DNA from: Fallopia convolvulus
Taxonomy: Eukaryota > Streptophyta > Magnoliopsida > Caryophyllales > Polygonaceae
Assembly: GCA_964016875.1 (NCBI GenBank)
Contig: OZ024735.1
Coordinates: 9,161,338 to 9,225,337 of the forward strand
DNA: 64,000 bases
Direction: 5' to 3'
The translations under genes and the position numbers were made by a program. Shown here piece after piece: positions 1 through 11,050 of this stretch; within the stretch, counting starts at the first letter, position 1, and each line of letters starts with the position of its first letter. The notes below the pieces were generated by a model, which was given only the letters and a program-made list of their open reading frames with translations, had not been told where the DNA came from and did no database searches.

Positions 1-3000
1 ATTTTCATACCTGAACTTTTGCGAGTTTTTTCCGTTTTTTTGTCTTGGATGTGCTAGTTGGGGCCTAAGAAAAACATTTTGTAACAACACATTCGACCCT
101 TGAACAAATTAGGGAATTTTCGGAATGGGTGTAGGTTTGAGGTCAAATGGTACGAAGATTTTCGTACCAGAGCTTTTGCGAGTTGTTTATCCATTTTTTG
201 TCTTGGATAGACTAGCATGGGCCTAAGAAAAACCTTTTGTAAAGACACATTCGACCGTACAACCGTTTAGGGCATTTTCAGGAAGGGTCTTGGTTTGAGG
301 CTGAATGGTACGAAGATTTTCGTACCAGAACTTTTGCGAGTTTTTTCCGTTTTTTTGTCTTGGATGTGCTAGTTGGGGCCTAAGAAAAACATTTTGTAAA
401 GAAACAATCGACCGTACAACAGTTTAGGGCATTTTCGGGAAGGGTCTTGGTTTGAGGCTGAATGGTACGAAGATTTTCGTACCAGAACTTTTGCGAGTTT
501 TTTTCTGTTTTTTGGCTTGGATAGACTAGCATGGGCCTAAGAAAAACCTTTTGTAAAGATACATTCGATCGTACAACCGTTTAGGGCATTTTCGGGAAGG
601 GTCTTCATTTGAGGCTGAATGGTACGGAGATTTTCATAACTGAACTTTTGCGAGTTTTTCCGTTTTTTGTCTTGGATGTGCTAGTTGGGGCCTAAGAAAA
701 ATATTTTGTAAAGACACATTCGACCGTTGAAACATTTATGGCATTTTCGGGAAGGGTCTTGGTTTGAGGCTGAATGGTACAAAGATTTTCGTACCAGAAC
801 TTTTGCGTGTTTTTTCCGTTTTTATCTTGGATGTGCTAGTTGGGGCCTAAAAAAACATTTTGTAAAGACACATTCGACCGTACAACCGTTTAGGGCATTT
901 TCGGGAAGGGTCTTGGTTTGAGGCTGAATGGTACGAAGATTTTCGTACCTGATCTTTTGCGAGTTTTTTCCGTTTTTTTGTCTTGGATGTGCTAGTTGGG
1001 GCCTAAGAAAAACATTTTGTAAAGACACATTCGACCGTTGAACAGTTTAGGGCATTTTCGGAATGGGTGTAGCTTTGAGGTCAAATGGTACGAAGATTTT
1101 CGTACCTGAACTTTTGCGAGTTTTTTTCCGTTTTTTGGCTTGGATCGACTAGCATGGGCCTAAGAAAATCCTTTTGTAAAGACACATTCGACCGTACAAC
1201 TGTTTAGGGCATTTTCAGGAAGGGTCTTGGTTTGAGGCTGAATGGTACGAAGATTTTCGTACCAGAACTTTTGCGAGTTTATTCCGTTTTTTTGTCTTGG
1301 ATGTGCTAGTTGGGGCCTATGAAAAACATTTTGTAAAGACAAATTCGAACATTTGAACCGTTTAGGGCATTTTTGGAATGGGTGTAGGTTTGAGGCTGAA
1401 TGGAACGAAGATTTTCGTACCAGAACATTTGCGAGTTTTTTTCTGTTTTTTGGCTTGGATAGACTAGCATGGGACTAAGAAAAACCTTTTGTAAAGACAC
1501 ATTCGATCGTACAACCGTTTAGGGCATTTTCGGGAAGGGTCTTCGTTTGAGGCTGAATGGTACGGAGATTTTCGTACCTGAACTTTTGCGAGTTTTTTCC
1601 GTTTTTTGTCTTGGATGTGCTAGTTGGGGGCTAAGAAAAACATTTTGTAAAGACACATTCGACCGTTGAACCGTTTATGGCATTTTCGGAATGGGTGTAG
1701 GTTTGAGGTTAAATGGTACGTAGATTTTCGTACCAGAACTTTTGCGAGTTTTTTTTCCGTTTTTAGGCTTGGATGGACTCGCATGGGCCTAATAAAAACC
1801 TTTTGTAAAGATACATTCGACATTACGATCGTTTAGGGCATTTTCGGGAAGGGTCTCGGTTCGAGGCTGAAAGGTACGAAGATTTTCGTACCAATACTTT
1901 TGCGATTTTTTTTCGTTTTTTTGTCTTGGATGTGCTACTTGGGGCCTAAGAAAAATATTATGTAAAGACACATTCGACCGTTGAACCGTTTAGGGCATTT
2001 TCGGAAAGGGTCTTGGTTTGAGGCTGAATGGTACAAAGATTTTCGTACCAGAACTTTTGCGTGTTTTTTCCGTTTTTTTCTTGGATGTGCTAGTTGGGGC
2101 CTAAAAAAAACATTTTGTAAAGACACATTCGACCGTACAACCGTTTAGGGCATTTTCGGGAACGGTCTTGGTTTGAGGCTAAATGGTACGAAGATTTTCA
2201 TACCTGAACTTTTGCGAGTTTTTTCCGTTTTTTTTGTCTTGGATGTGCTAGTTGGGGCCTAAGAAAAACATTTTGTAAAGACACATTCGACCCTTGAACA
2301 ATTTAGGGAATTTTCGGAATGGGTGTAGGTTTGAGGTCAAATGGTACGAAGATTTTCGTACCAGTGCTTTTGCGAGTTTTCTTTCCATTTTTTGTCTTGG
2401 ATAGACTAGCATGGGCCTAAGAAAAACCTTTTGTAAAGACACATTCGACCGTACAACCGTTTAGGGCATTTTCAGGAAGGGTCTTGGTTTGAGGCTGAAT
2501 GGTACGAAGATTTTCGTACCTAAACTTTTGCGAGTTTTTTCCGTTTTTTTTGTCTTGGATGTGCTAGTTGGGGCCTAAGAAAAACATTTTGTAAAGAAAC
2601 AATCGACCGTACAACAGTTTAGGGCATTTTCGGGAAGGGTCTTGGTTTGAGGCTGAATGGTACGAAGATTTTCGTACCTGAACTTTTGCTAGTTTTTTCC
2701 GTTTTTTGTCTTGGATGTGCTAGTTGGGGGCTAAGAAAAACATTTTGTAAAGACACATTCGACCGTTGAACCGTTTATGGCATTTTTGGAATGGGTGTAG
2801 GTTTGAGGTTAAATGGTACGAAGATTTTCGTACCAGAACTTTTGCGAGTTTGTTTTCCGTTTTTAGGCTTGGATGGACTCGCATGGGCCTAATAAAAACC
2901 TTTTGTAAAGACACATTCGACATTACGACCGTTTAGGGCATTTTCGGAAAGGGTCTCGGTTCGAGGCTGAAAGGTACGAAGATTTTCGTACCAATACTTT

Positions 3001-5360
3001 TGCGATTTTTTTCCGTTTTTTTGTCTTGGATGTGCTACTTGGGGCCTAAGAAAAATATTATGTAAAGACACATTCGACCGTTGAACCGTTTAGGGTATTT
3101 TCGGGAAGGGTCTTGGTTTGAGGCTGAATGGTACAAAGATTTTCGTACCAGAACTTTTGCGTGTTTTTTCCGTTTTTTTCTTGGATGTGCTAGTTGGGGC
3201 CTAAAAAAACATTTTGTAAAGACACATTCGACCGTACAACCGTTTAGGGCATTTTCGGGAACGGTCTTGGTTTGAGGCTGAATGGTACGAAGATTTTCAT
3301 ACTTGAACTTTTGCGAGTTTTTTCCGTTTTTTTGTCTTGGATGTGCTAGTTGGGGCCTAAGAAAAACATTTTGTAACGACACATTCGACCCTTGAACAAT
3401 TTAGGGAATTTTCGGAATGGGTGTAGGTTTGAGGTCAAATGGTACGAAGATTTTCGTACCAGAGCTTTTGCGAGTTTTCTTTCCATTTTTGTCTTGGATA
3501 GACTAGCATGGGCCTAAGAAAAACCTTTTGTAAAGACACATTCGACCGTACAACCGTTTAGGGCATTTTCAGGAAGGGTCTTGGTTTGAGGCTGAATGGT
3601 ACGAAGATTTTCGTACCAGAACTTTTGCGAGTTTTTTCCGTTTTTTTTGTCTTGGATGTGCTAGTTGGGGCCTAAGAAAAACATTTTGTAAGGAAACAAT
3701 CGACCGTACAACAGTTTAGGGCATTTTCGGGAAGGGTCTTCGTTTGAGGCTGAATGGTACGAAGATTTTCGTACCAGAACTTTTGCTAGTTTTTTTCTGT
3801 TTTTTGGCTTGGATAGACTAGCATGGGCCTAAGAAAAACCTTTTGTAAAGACACATTCGATCGTACAACCGTTTAGGGCATTTTTGGGAAGGGTCTTCAT
3901 TTGAGGCTGAATGGTACGGAGATTTTCGTAACTGAACTTTTGCGAGTTTTTCCGTTTTTTGTCTTGGATGTGCTAGTTGGGGGCTAAGAAAAACATTTTG
4001 TAAAGACACATTCGACCGTACAACCGTTTAGGGCATTTTCGGGAAGGGTCTTGGTTTGAGGATGAATGGTACGAAGATTTTCGTACCTGATCTTTTGCGA
4101 GTTTTTTTCCGTTTTTTTGTCTTGGATGTGCTAGTTGGGGCCTAAGAAAAACATTTTGTAAAGACACATTCGACCGTTGAACCGTTTATGGCATTTTCGG
4201 AATGGGTGTAGGTTTGAGGTTAAATGGTACGAAGATTTTCGTACCAGAACTTTTGCGAGTTTTTTTTTCCGTTTTTAGGCTTGGATGGACTCGCATGGGC
4301 CTAATAAAAACCTTTTGTAAAGACACATTCGACATTACGACCGTTTAGGTTATTTTCGGGAAGGGTGTTGGTTCGAGGCTGAAAGGTACGAAGATTTTCG
4401 TACCAGAACTTTTGCGAGTTTTTTTTGTTTTTTTGTCTTGGATGTGCTAGTTGGGGCCTAAGAAAAATATTTTGTAAAGACACATTCGACCGTCTAACCG
4501 TTTAGGGCAATTTCGGGAAGGGTCTTGGTTTGAGGCTGAATGGTACAAAGATTTTCGTACCAGAACTTTTGCGTGTTTTTTCCGTTTTTTTTTGGATGTG
4601 CTAGTTGGGGCCTAAAAAAAAATTTTGTAAAGACACACGACCGTACAACCGTTTAGGGCATTTTCGGGAAGGGTCTTGGTTTGAGGCTGAATGGTACGAC
4701 GATTTTCGTACCTGAACTTTTGCGAGTTTTTTCCTTTTTTTGTCTTTGATGTGCTAGTTGGGGCCTAAGAAAAACATTTTGTAAAGACACATTCGAACAT
4801 TTGAACCGTTTAGGGCATTATCGGAATGGGTGTAGGTTTGAGGTCAAATGGTACGAAGATTTTCGTACCAGAACTTTTGCGAGTTTTTTCCATTTTTTTT
4901 TATCTTGGATGTGCTAGTTGGGGCCTAAGAAAAACATTTTGTAAAGACACATTCGACCGTACAACCGTTTAGGGCATTTTCGGGAAGGGTCTTGGTTTGA
5001 GGATGAATGGTACGAAGATTTTCGTACCTGATCTTTTGCGAGTTTTTTTCCGTTTTTTTGTCTTGGATGTGCTAGTTGGGGCCTAAGAAAAACATTTTGT
5101 AAAGACACATTCGACCGTTGAACCGTTTATGGCATTTTCGGAATGGGTGTAGGTTTGAGGTTAAATGGTACGAAGATTTTCGTACCAGAACTTTTGCGAG
5201 TTTTTTTTTCCGTTTTTAGGCTTGGATGGACTCGCATGGGCCTAATAAAAACCTTTTGTAAAGACACATTTGACATTACGACCGTTTAGGTTATTTTCGG
5301 GAAGGGTCTTGGTTCGAGGCTGAAAGGTACGAAGATTTTCGTACCAGAACTTTTGCGATC
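1..5360 (-). repeat. Satellite array, minus-orientation block (~34 monomers of ~157 bp)
   Basis: This block is tandem 156-157 bp monomers whose canonical strand is the complement of the written strand. The hairpin appears here as GGTACGAAGATTTTCGTACC, and the A-tracts appear as runs of T. The left edge starts mid-monomer. Local HOR structure is visible: the segment at 1620-1971 recurs at 2720-3071 (1100 bp, 7 monomers), that at 54-248 recurs at 2248-2442 (2194 bp, 14 monomers), and that at 3973-4167 recurs at 4914-5108 (941 bp, 6 monomers). Some variants are typical of this block, for example a module with GGACTCGCATGGGCCTAATA near 1767, 2877, 4288 and 5229. No gene is seen in it. Function is unknown; a structural centromeric or heterochromatic role would be inference. 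Confidence 0.96.
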
Positions 5361-5368
5361 TTCGTACC
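5326..5368. other. Array inversion junction
   Basis: The repeat changes orientation here. A complete minus-orientation hairpin occupies 5326-5345 and is followed by minus-orientation satellite up to about 5357 (ending TTTTGCGA). Plus-orientation satellite starts at about 5358-5361 with TCTTCGTACC, the right half of a plus-orientation hairpin. The arm GGTACGAA at 5326-5333 can therefore pair with TTCGTACC at 5338-5345 or with the copy at 5361-5368. The shared arm suggests a fold-back or template-switch origin. An assembly join is the main alternative. Confidence 0.9.
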
Positions 5369-5792
5369 ATTTTACCTCAAACCTACACCCATTTCGAAAA
5401 AGCCCTAAACGGTTCAACGGTCAAATGTGTTTTTACAAAATGTTTTTCTTAGACCCAACTAGCACATCCAAGACAAAAAACGGAAAAAACTCGCAAAAGT
5501 TCTGGTACTAAAATCTTCGTACCATTCAGCCTCAAACCAAGACCCTTCCCGAAAATGCCCTAAACGGTTGTACGGTCGAAAGTGTCTTTACAAAATGTTT
5601 TTATTAGGCCCCAACTAGCACATCCAAGACAAAAAAATGGAAAAAACTCGCACAAGTTCTGGTACGAAAATCTTCGTACCATTCAGCCTCCAACCAAGAC
5701 CCTTCCCGAAAATGCCCTAGACGGTTGTACGGTCGAATGTGTCTTTACAAAATGTTTTTCTTATGCCCCAACTAGCACATCCAAGACAAAAA
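5361..5792 (+). repeat. Duplicated satellite segment, copy 1 (partner 8418-8850)
   Basis: About 430 bp is nearly identical to 8418-8850, offset 3057-3058 bp. Shared private variants include AAAAAGCCC instead of AAAATGCCC, TGTTTTTACAAAATG, TGGTACTAAAATC, TTTTTATTAGGCC and CTTATGCCCC. The duplicated piece begins exactly at the inversion junction and ends where the A-tract region changes to AACTTAAAAAACTC. Confidence 0.85.
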
Positions 5793-6240
5793 AACTTAAA
5801 AAACTCGCATAAGTTCTGGTACGAAAATCTTCGTACCATTTGACCTCAAACCTACACCCATTCCGAAAATGCCCTAAACGGTTCAACGGTCGAATGTGTC
5901 TTTACAAAATGTTTTTCTTAGGCCCAAACTAGCACATCCAAGACAAAAAAACTTAAAAAACTCACAAAAGTTCTGGTACGAAAATCTTCGTACCATTCAG
6001 TCTCAAACCGAGACCCTTCCCAATAATGCCTAAACGGTTGTACGGTGGAATATTTCTTTACAAAATGTTTTTCTTAGGCCCCAACTAGCACATCCAAGAC
6101 AGAAAAACAGAAAAAACTCACAAAAGTTCTGGTACGAAAATCTTCGTACCATTCAGCCTCAAACCAAGACCCTTCCCGAAAATGCCCTAAACGGTCGTAC
6201 GGTCGAATGTGTCTTTACAAAAGGTTTTTTCTTAGGCCCA

Positions 6241-6747
6241 TGCTAGTCCATCCAAGCCAAAAAACTGAAGAAAAAAAACTCGCAAAAGTTCAGGTACGAA
6301 TATCTTCGTACCATTAAGCTTCAAACCAAGATCCTTTTCGAAAATCCTCTAAACGGTTGTACGGTCGAATGTGTCTTTACAAAATAATTTTCTTAGGCCC
6401 CAACTAGAACATCCAAGACAAAAAAACGGAAAAAACTCGCAAAAGTTCTGGTATTAAAATCAACGTACCATTCAGCCTCAAACCAAGACCCTCTCCGAAA
6501 ATTCCCTAAACGGTTGTACGGTCGAATGTGTCTTTATAAATTATTTTTCTAAGGACCCAACTAGCACATCCAGGCCAAAAAACGGAAAAAACTCGCAAAA
6601 GTTCCGGTACGAAAATCTTCGTACCATTCAGCCTCAAAACAAGACCCTTCCCGAAAATGCCCTAAACGGTCGTACGGTCGAATGTGTTTTTACAAAAGCT
6701 TTTTCTTAGGCCCATGCTAGTCCATACAAGCCAAAAAAACGGAAAAA
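6241..6747 (+). repeat. Duplicated satellite segment, copy 1 (partner 10534-11040)
   Basis: About 507 bp recurs 4293 bp to the right. Private variants shared by both copies include GAATATCTTCG, AATCCTCTAAACGG, TGGTATTAAAATCAACG, CTAAGGACCC and the ATACAAGCC spelling. The left copy continues as ordinary satellite at 6748, whereas the right copy is cut at 11040. Confidence 0.88.
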
Positions 6748-8399
6748 AACTCGCAAAAGTTCTGGTACGAAAATCTTCGTACCATTTAACGTCAAACCTA
6801 CATCCATTCCGAAAATGCCATAAACGTTTCAACGGTCGAATGTGTCTTTACAAAAGGTTTTTCTTAGACCCCAACTAGCACATCCAAGACAAAAAACGGA
6901 AAAAACTCTCAAAAGTTCTGGTACGAAAATCTTCGTACCATTCCGCCTCAAACCAAGACACTTCCCGGAAAGGCCCTAAACGTTTGTAGGGTCGAATGTG
7001 TCTTTACAAAATAATTTTCTTAGGCCCCAACTAGCACATCAAAGAAAAAAAACGGAAAAAACTCGCAAAAGTTCTGGTACGAAAATCTTCGTACCATTCA
7101 GCCTCAAACCAAGACCCTTCCCGAAAATGCCCTAAACGGTCGTATGGTCGAATGTGTTTTTACAAAAGGTTTTTCTTAGGCCCATGCTAGTCCATCCAAG
7201 CCAAAAAAGGGAAAAAAACTCGCAAAAGTTTTGGTACGAAAATCTTCGTACCATTTAACCTCAAACCTACATCCATTCCGAAAATGCCATAAACGGTTCA
7301 ACGGTCGAATGTGTCTTTACAAAATGTTTTCTTAGACCCCAACTAGCACATCCAAGACAAAAAACGGAAAGAACTCGCAAAAGTTCTGGTACGAAAATCT
7401 TCGTACCATTCAACCTCAAACAAAGACCCTTCCCGAAAAGGCCCTAAACGGTTGTACGGTCGAATGTGTCTTTACAAAATAATTTTCTTAGGCTCCAACT
7501 AGCACATCTAAGACAAAAAACGGAAAAAACTCGCAAAAGTTCGGGTACGAAAATCTTCGTACCATTCAGCCTTAAACAAAGACCCTTCCCGAAAATGCCC
7601 TAAACGGTTGTAAGGTCGAATGTGTCTTTACAAAAGGTATTTCTTAGGCCCATGCTAGTGTATCCAAGCCAAAAAACGGAAAAAACTCACAAAAGTTCTG
7701 CTACGAAAATCTTCGTACCATTCAACCTCAAACCAAGACCCTTCCCGAAAATGCCCTAAACAGTTGTACGGTCAAATGTGTCTTTACAAAAGGTTTTTCT
7801 TAGGCCCCAACTAGCACATCCAAGACAAAAAAACGGAAAAAACTCGAAAAAGTTCTGGTACAAAAATCTTCGTACCATTCAGCCTCCAATCAAGATCCTT
7901 CCCGAAAATGCCCTAAGCGGTTGTACGGTCGAATGTGTCTTTACAAAATGTTTTTCTTAGGCCCATGCTAGTCCATCCAAGCAAAAAAACGGAAAAAAAC
8001 TCGCAAAAGTTCTGCTACGAAAATCTTCGTACCATTCAGCCTTAAACCAAGACCCTTCCCGAAAATGCCCTAAACGGTTCAACGGTCCAATGTGTCTTTA
8101 CAAAAGGTATTTCTTAGGCCCATGCTAGTGTATCCAAGCCAAAAAATGGAAAAAACTCGCAAAAGTTCTAGTACGAAAATCTTCGTACCATTTTACCTCA
8201 AACCTACACCCATTCCGAAAAAGCCCTAAACGGTTCAACGGTCAAATGTGTCTTTACAAAATGTTTTTCTTAGGCCCCAACTAGCACATCCAAGACAAAA
8301 AAACGGAAAAAACTCGAAAAAGTTCTGCTACGAAAATCTTCGTACCATTCAGCCTCAAACCAAGACCCTTCCCGAAAATGCCCTAAACGGTTGTACGGT

Positions 8400-8420
8400 C
8401 AAATATGTAAGAAAATCTTC
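8400..8420 (+). repeat. Truncated monomer junction
   Basis: The monomer breaks off after GGTCAAATATGT (phase about 80) and resumes as AAGAAAATCTTCG, inside the next hairpin (about phase 6). Roughly 80 bp covering the second variable module and A-tracts is missing, and the left arm of this hairpin is destroyed. It marks the start of the duplicated segment 8418-8850. Confidence 0.85.
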
Positions 8421-8850
8421 GTACCATTTTACCTCAAACCTACACCCATTTCGAAAAAGCCCTAAACGGTTCAACGGTCAAATGTGTTTTTACAAAATGT
8501 TTTTCTTAGGCCCCAACTAGCACATCCAAGACAAAAAACGGAAAAAACTCGCAAAAGTTCTGGTACTAAAATCTTCGTACCATTCAGCCTCAAACCAAGA
8601 CCCTTCCCGAAAATGCCCTAAACGGTTGTACGGTCGAAAGTGTCTTTACAAAATGTTTTTATTAGGCCCCAACTAGCACATCCAAGACAAAAAAATGGAA
8701 AAAACTCGCACAAGTTCTGGTACGAAAATCTTCGTACCATTCAGCCTCCAACCAAGATCCTTCCCGAAAATGCCCTAGACGGTTGTACGGTCGAATGTGT
8801 CTTTACAAAATGTTTTTCTTATGCCCCAACTAGCACATCCAAGCCAAAAA
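8418..8850 (+). repeat. Duplicated satellite segment, copy 2 (partner 5361-5792)
   Basis: This is the partner of 5361-5792 and carries the same private variants. It starts right after the truncated monomer at 8400-8420, so both copies begin at a rearrangement junction lying within the hairpin. Confidence 0.85.
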
Positions 8851-9030
8851 ACGGAAAAAACTCGTAAAAGTTTTGGTACGAAAATCTTCGTACCATTCAG
8901 CCTCAAACCAAGACCCTTCCCGAAAATGCCCAAAACGGTTGTACGGTCGAATGTGTCTTTACAATATGTTTTTCTTAGGCCCCAACTAGCACATCCAAGC
9001 CAAAAAACGGAAAAAACTCGTAAAAGTTCT

Positions 9031-9050
9031 GGTACGAAAATTTTCGTACC
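9031..9050. repeat. Perfect 20-bp palindrome variant of the hairpin
   Basis: The usual loop AATC has become AATT, giving GGTACGAAAATTTTCGTACC, which is self-complementary over all 20 bases. The same form occurs at 30668-30687. Near-perfect versions with one altered arm base occur near 14263, 36903 and 60763. Confidence 0.9.
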
Positions 9051-9500
9051 ATTCAGCCTCAAACCAAGACCCTTCCCGATAATGCCCTAAACGGTCGTAC
9101 GGTCGAATGTGTCTTTACAAAATGTTTTTCTTAGGCCCTAACTATGACATCCAAGACAAAAAAGGAAAAAGACTCGCAAAAGTTCTGGTACGAAATTCTT
9201 CGTACCATTAACCCTCAAACCTACATCCATTCCGAAAATGCTCTAAACGGTTGAACAGTCGAAAGTGTCTTTACAAAATATTTTTCTTAGGCCCCAACTA
9301 GCACATCCAAGACAAAAAAAATGGAAAAAACTCGCAAAAGTGCTGGTACGAAAATCTTCGTACCATTCAGCCTCCAACCAAGATCCTTCCCGAAAATGCC
9401 CTAAACGGTTGTACGGTCAAATGTGTCTTTACAAAATGTTTTTCTTAGGCCACAATTAGCACATCCAAGCCAAAAAACGGAAAAAACTCGTAAAAGTTCT

Positions 9501-9526
9501 AGTACGAAAAGGCCTAAACGGTTGTA
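9501..9526 (+). repeat. Rearranged satellite edge with a 42-bp microhomology deletion
   Basis: The hairpin start AGTACGAAAA (9501-9510) runs directly into GGCCTAAACGGTTGTA (9511-9526). Compared with neighbours, phases 11-52 are missing. CGAAAA occurs at both ends of the missing stretch, which fits a 6-bp microhomology deletion. One C of GGCCC is also lost. The non-satellite island follows immediately. Confidence 0.85.
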
Positions 9527-9830
9527 GAACGTTTAATTATCTTTCCAACGAGTACTTAACGGACTTGAGATGAATTTTCTAGACCAAGTTATGACCAGTT
9601 TACTGAGCACTGTTTTTAATTTGACGGGCTTCTTAACTTTCGAACTTTTGTGACTTCTTCCTCTTCCTTGGTGGTCGAGGACGCCATTGATGAACATAAT
9701 TAAAGGATAATATGGAATCCATGAAAACCTTCTTGAACTTGAATGCTCGGGACCTTAGTAAAGGTCTTGGTGTTTGGCCTCCATTCTTCTTCAATTAATC
9801 ATTCACTTTGATCCTCCCTTAATTTGCATC
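9527..9830. other. Non-satellite island (304 bp), unidentified
   Basis: This is the only stretch longer than about 100 bp without recognisable satellite. It is complex sequence with no tandem structure, no open frame of note, no terminal inverted repeat, no target-site duplication and no poly-A tail. Satellite phase is about 69 on the left (ending GGTTGTA) and about 33 on the right (starting ACCTACATCC), so it is not a clean insertion into one monomer. Read on the minus strand, it contains phrases such as GTCATAACTTGGTC and GTTGGAAAGATAATTAAACG. These look to me like non-coding stretches near plant LTR retrotransposons, but I cannot confirm that. A captured filler fragment is equally possible. 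Confidence 0.75.
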
Positions 9831-10111
9831 ACCTACATCCATTCCGAAAATGCCATAAATGGTTCAACGGTCGAATGTGTCAATACAAAATGTTTTTCTT
9901 AGGCCCCAACTAGCACATCCAAGACAAAAAACGGAAAAAACTCGCAAAAATTCTGGTACGAAAATCTTCGTACCATTTGACCTCAAACCTACATCCATTC
10001 CGAAAATGCCCTAAACGGTTCAACGGTCGAATGTGTCTTTACAAAATGTTTTTCTTAGGCCCCAACTAGCACATCCAAGACAAAAAAACTTAAAAAACTC
10101 ACAAAAGTTCT

Positions 10112-10400
10112 GGTACGAAAATCTTCGTACCATTTAGCCTCAAACTAAGACCCTTCCCGAAAAGGCCCTAAACGGTTGTGCGGTCGAATGTGTCTTTACA
10201 AAATAATTTTCTTAGTCCCCAACTAGCACATCCAAGACAAAAACGGAAAAAACTCGCAAAAGTTCTGCTACGAAAATCTTCGTACCATTCAGCCTCAAGC
10301 CAAGACCCTTCCCGAAAATGCCCTAAACGGTTTTACGGTAGAATGTGTCTTTACAAAATGTTTTTCTTAGGCCCCAACTTGCACATCCAAGACAAAAAAA
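10112..10400 (+). repeat. Long-range duplicated segment (partner 28948-29235)
   Basis: About 290 bp matches 28948-29235, offset 18,836 bp. Both share the rare spellings GGTTGTGCGGTCG, CTTAGTCCCCAAC, TTCTGCTACG and CTCAAGCCAAGACC. Similarity ends where the A-run length and the next hairpin differ. Confidence 0.85.
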
Positions 10401-10533
10401 ACGGAAAAAACTCGCAAAAGTTCTGGTACAAAAATCATCGTACCATTCAGCCTCAAACCAAGACCCTTCCCGAAAAAGCCCTAAACGGTCGTACGGTCGA
10501 ATGTGTCTTTACAAAAGGTTTTTCTTAGGCCCA

Positions 10534-11040
10534 TGCTAGTCCATCCAAGCCAAAAAACTGAAGAAAAAAAACTCGCAAAAGTTCAGGTACGAATATCTTC
10601 GTACCATTAAGCCTCAAACCAAGATCCTTTTCGAAAATCCTCTAAACGGTTGTACGGTCGAATGTGTCTTTACAAAATAATTTTCTTAGGCCCCAACTAG
10701 AACATCCAAGACAAAAAAACGGAAAAAACTCGCAAAAGTTCTGGTATTAAAATCAACGTACCATTCAGCCTCAAACCAAGACCCTCTCCGAAAATTCCCT
10801 AAACGGTTGTACGGTCGAATGTGTCTTTATAAATTATTTTTCTAAGGACCCAACTAGCACATCCAGGCCAAAAAACGGAAAAAACTCGCAAAAGTTCCGG
10901 TACGAAAATCTTCGTACCATTCAGCCTCAAAACAAGACCCTTCCCGAAAATGCCCTAAACGGTCGTACGGTCGAATGTGTTTTTACAAAAGCTTTTTCTT
11001 AGGCCCATGCTAGTCCATACAAGCCAAAAAAACGGAAAAA
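10534..11040 (+). repeat. Duplicated satellite segment, copy 2 (partner 6241-6747)
   Basis: This copy matches 6241-6747 with the same private variants and stops abruptly in the A-tract region at 11040. Confidence 0.88.
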
Positions 11041-11050
11041 AACGGTCGAA
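11030..11050 (+). repeat. Truncated monomer junction
   Basis: The A-tract region (AAACGGAAAAAAACGG) joins directly to GGTCGAATGTG. The step is from about phase 143 to about phase 71 of the next monomer, so the end of one monomer and the hairpin and first module of the next are missing (roughly 85 bp). AACGG near both ends of the deleted stretch could have served as microhomology. Confidence 0.82.

Larger units (their letters stand above)
5361..9526 (+). repeat. Satellite array, plus-orientation block before the island (~26 monomers)
   Basis: Plus-orientation monomers run from the inversion junction to the non-satellite island. The block is more divergent than later domains. Unusual variants include ACTTAAAAAACTC in place of ACGGAAAAAACTC (about 5795 and 5950) and an A-tract interrupted as CTGAAGAAAAAAAACTCGC (about 6265). 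It holds two duplicated segments with partners further right (5361-5792 with 8418-8850, and 6241-6747 with 10534-11040) and one truncated monomer at 8400-8420. No gene is seen. Confidence 0.95.

Noticed and set aside
1..5360. The left block as a different satellite family
   Set aside because: Reverse-complementing it gives the same monomer, with the same hairpin, direct repeat and A-tracts. It is the same family in inverted orientation with local variants.
9527..9830. A small gene, RNA gene or complete transposon in the island
   Set aside because: There is no open frame of useful length, no tRNA-like or pol III box arrangement that I can support, no terminal repeats and no target-site duplication. 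It is left as an unidentified fragment.
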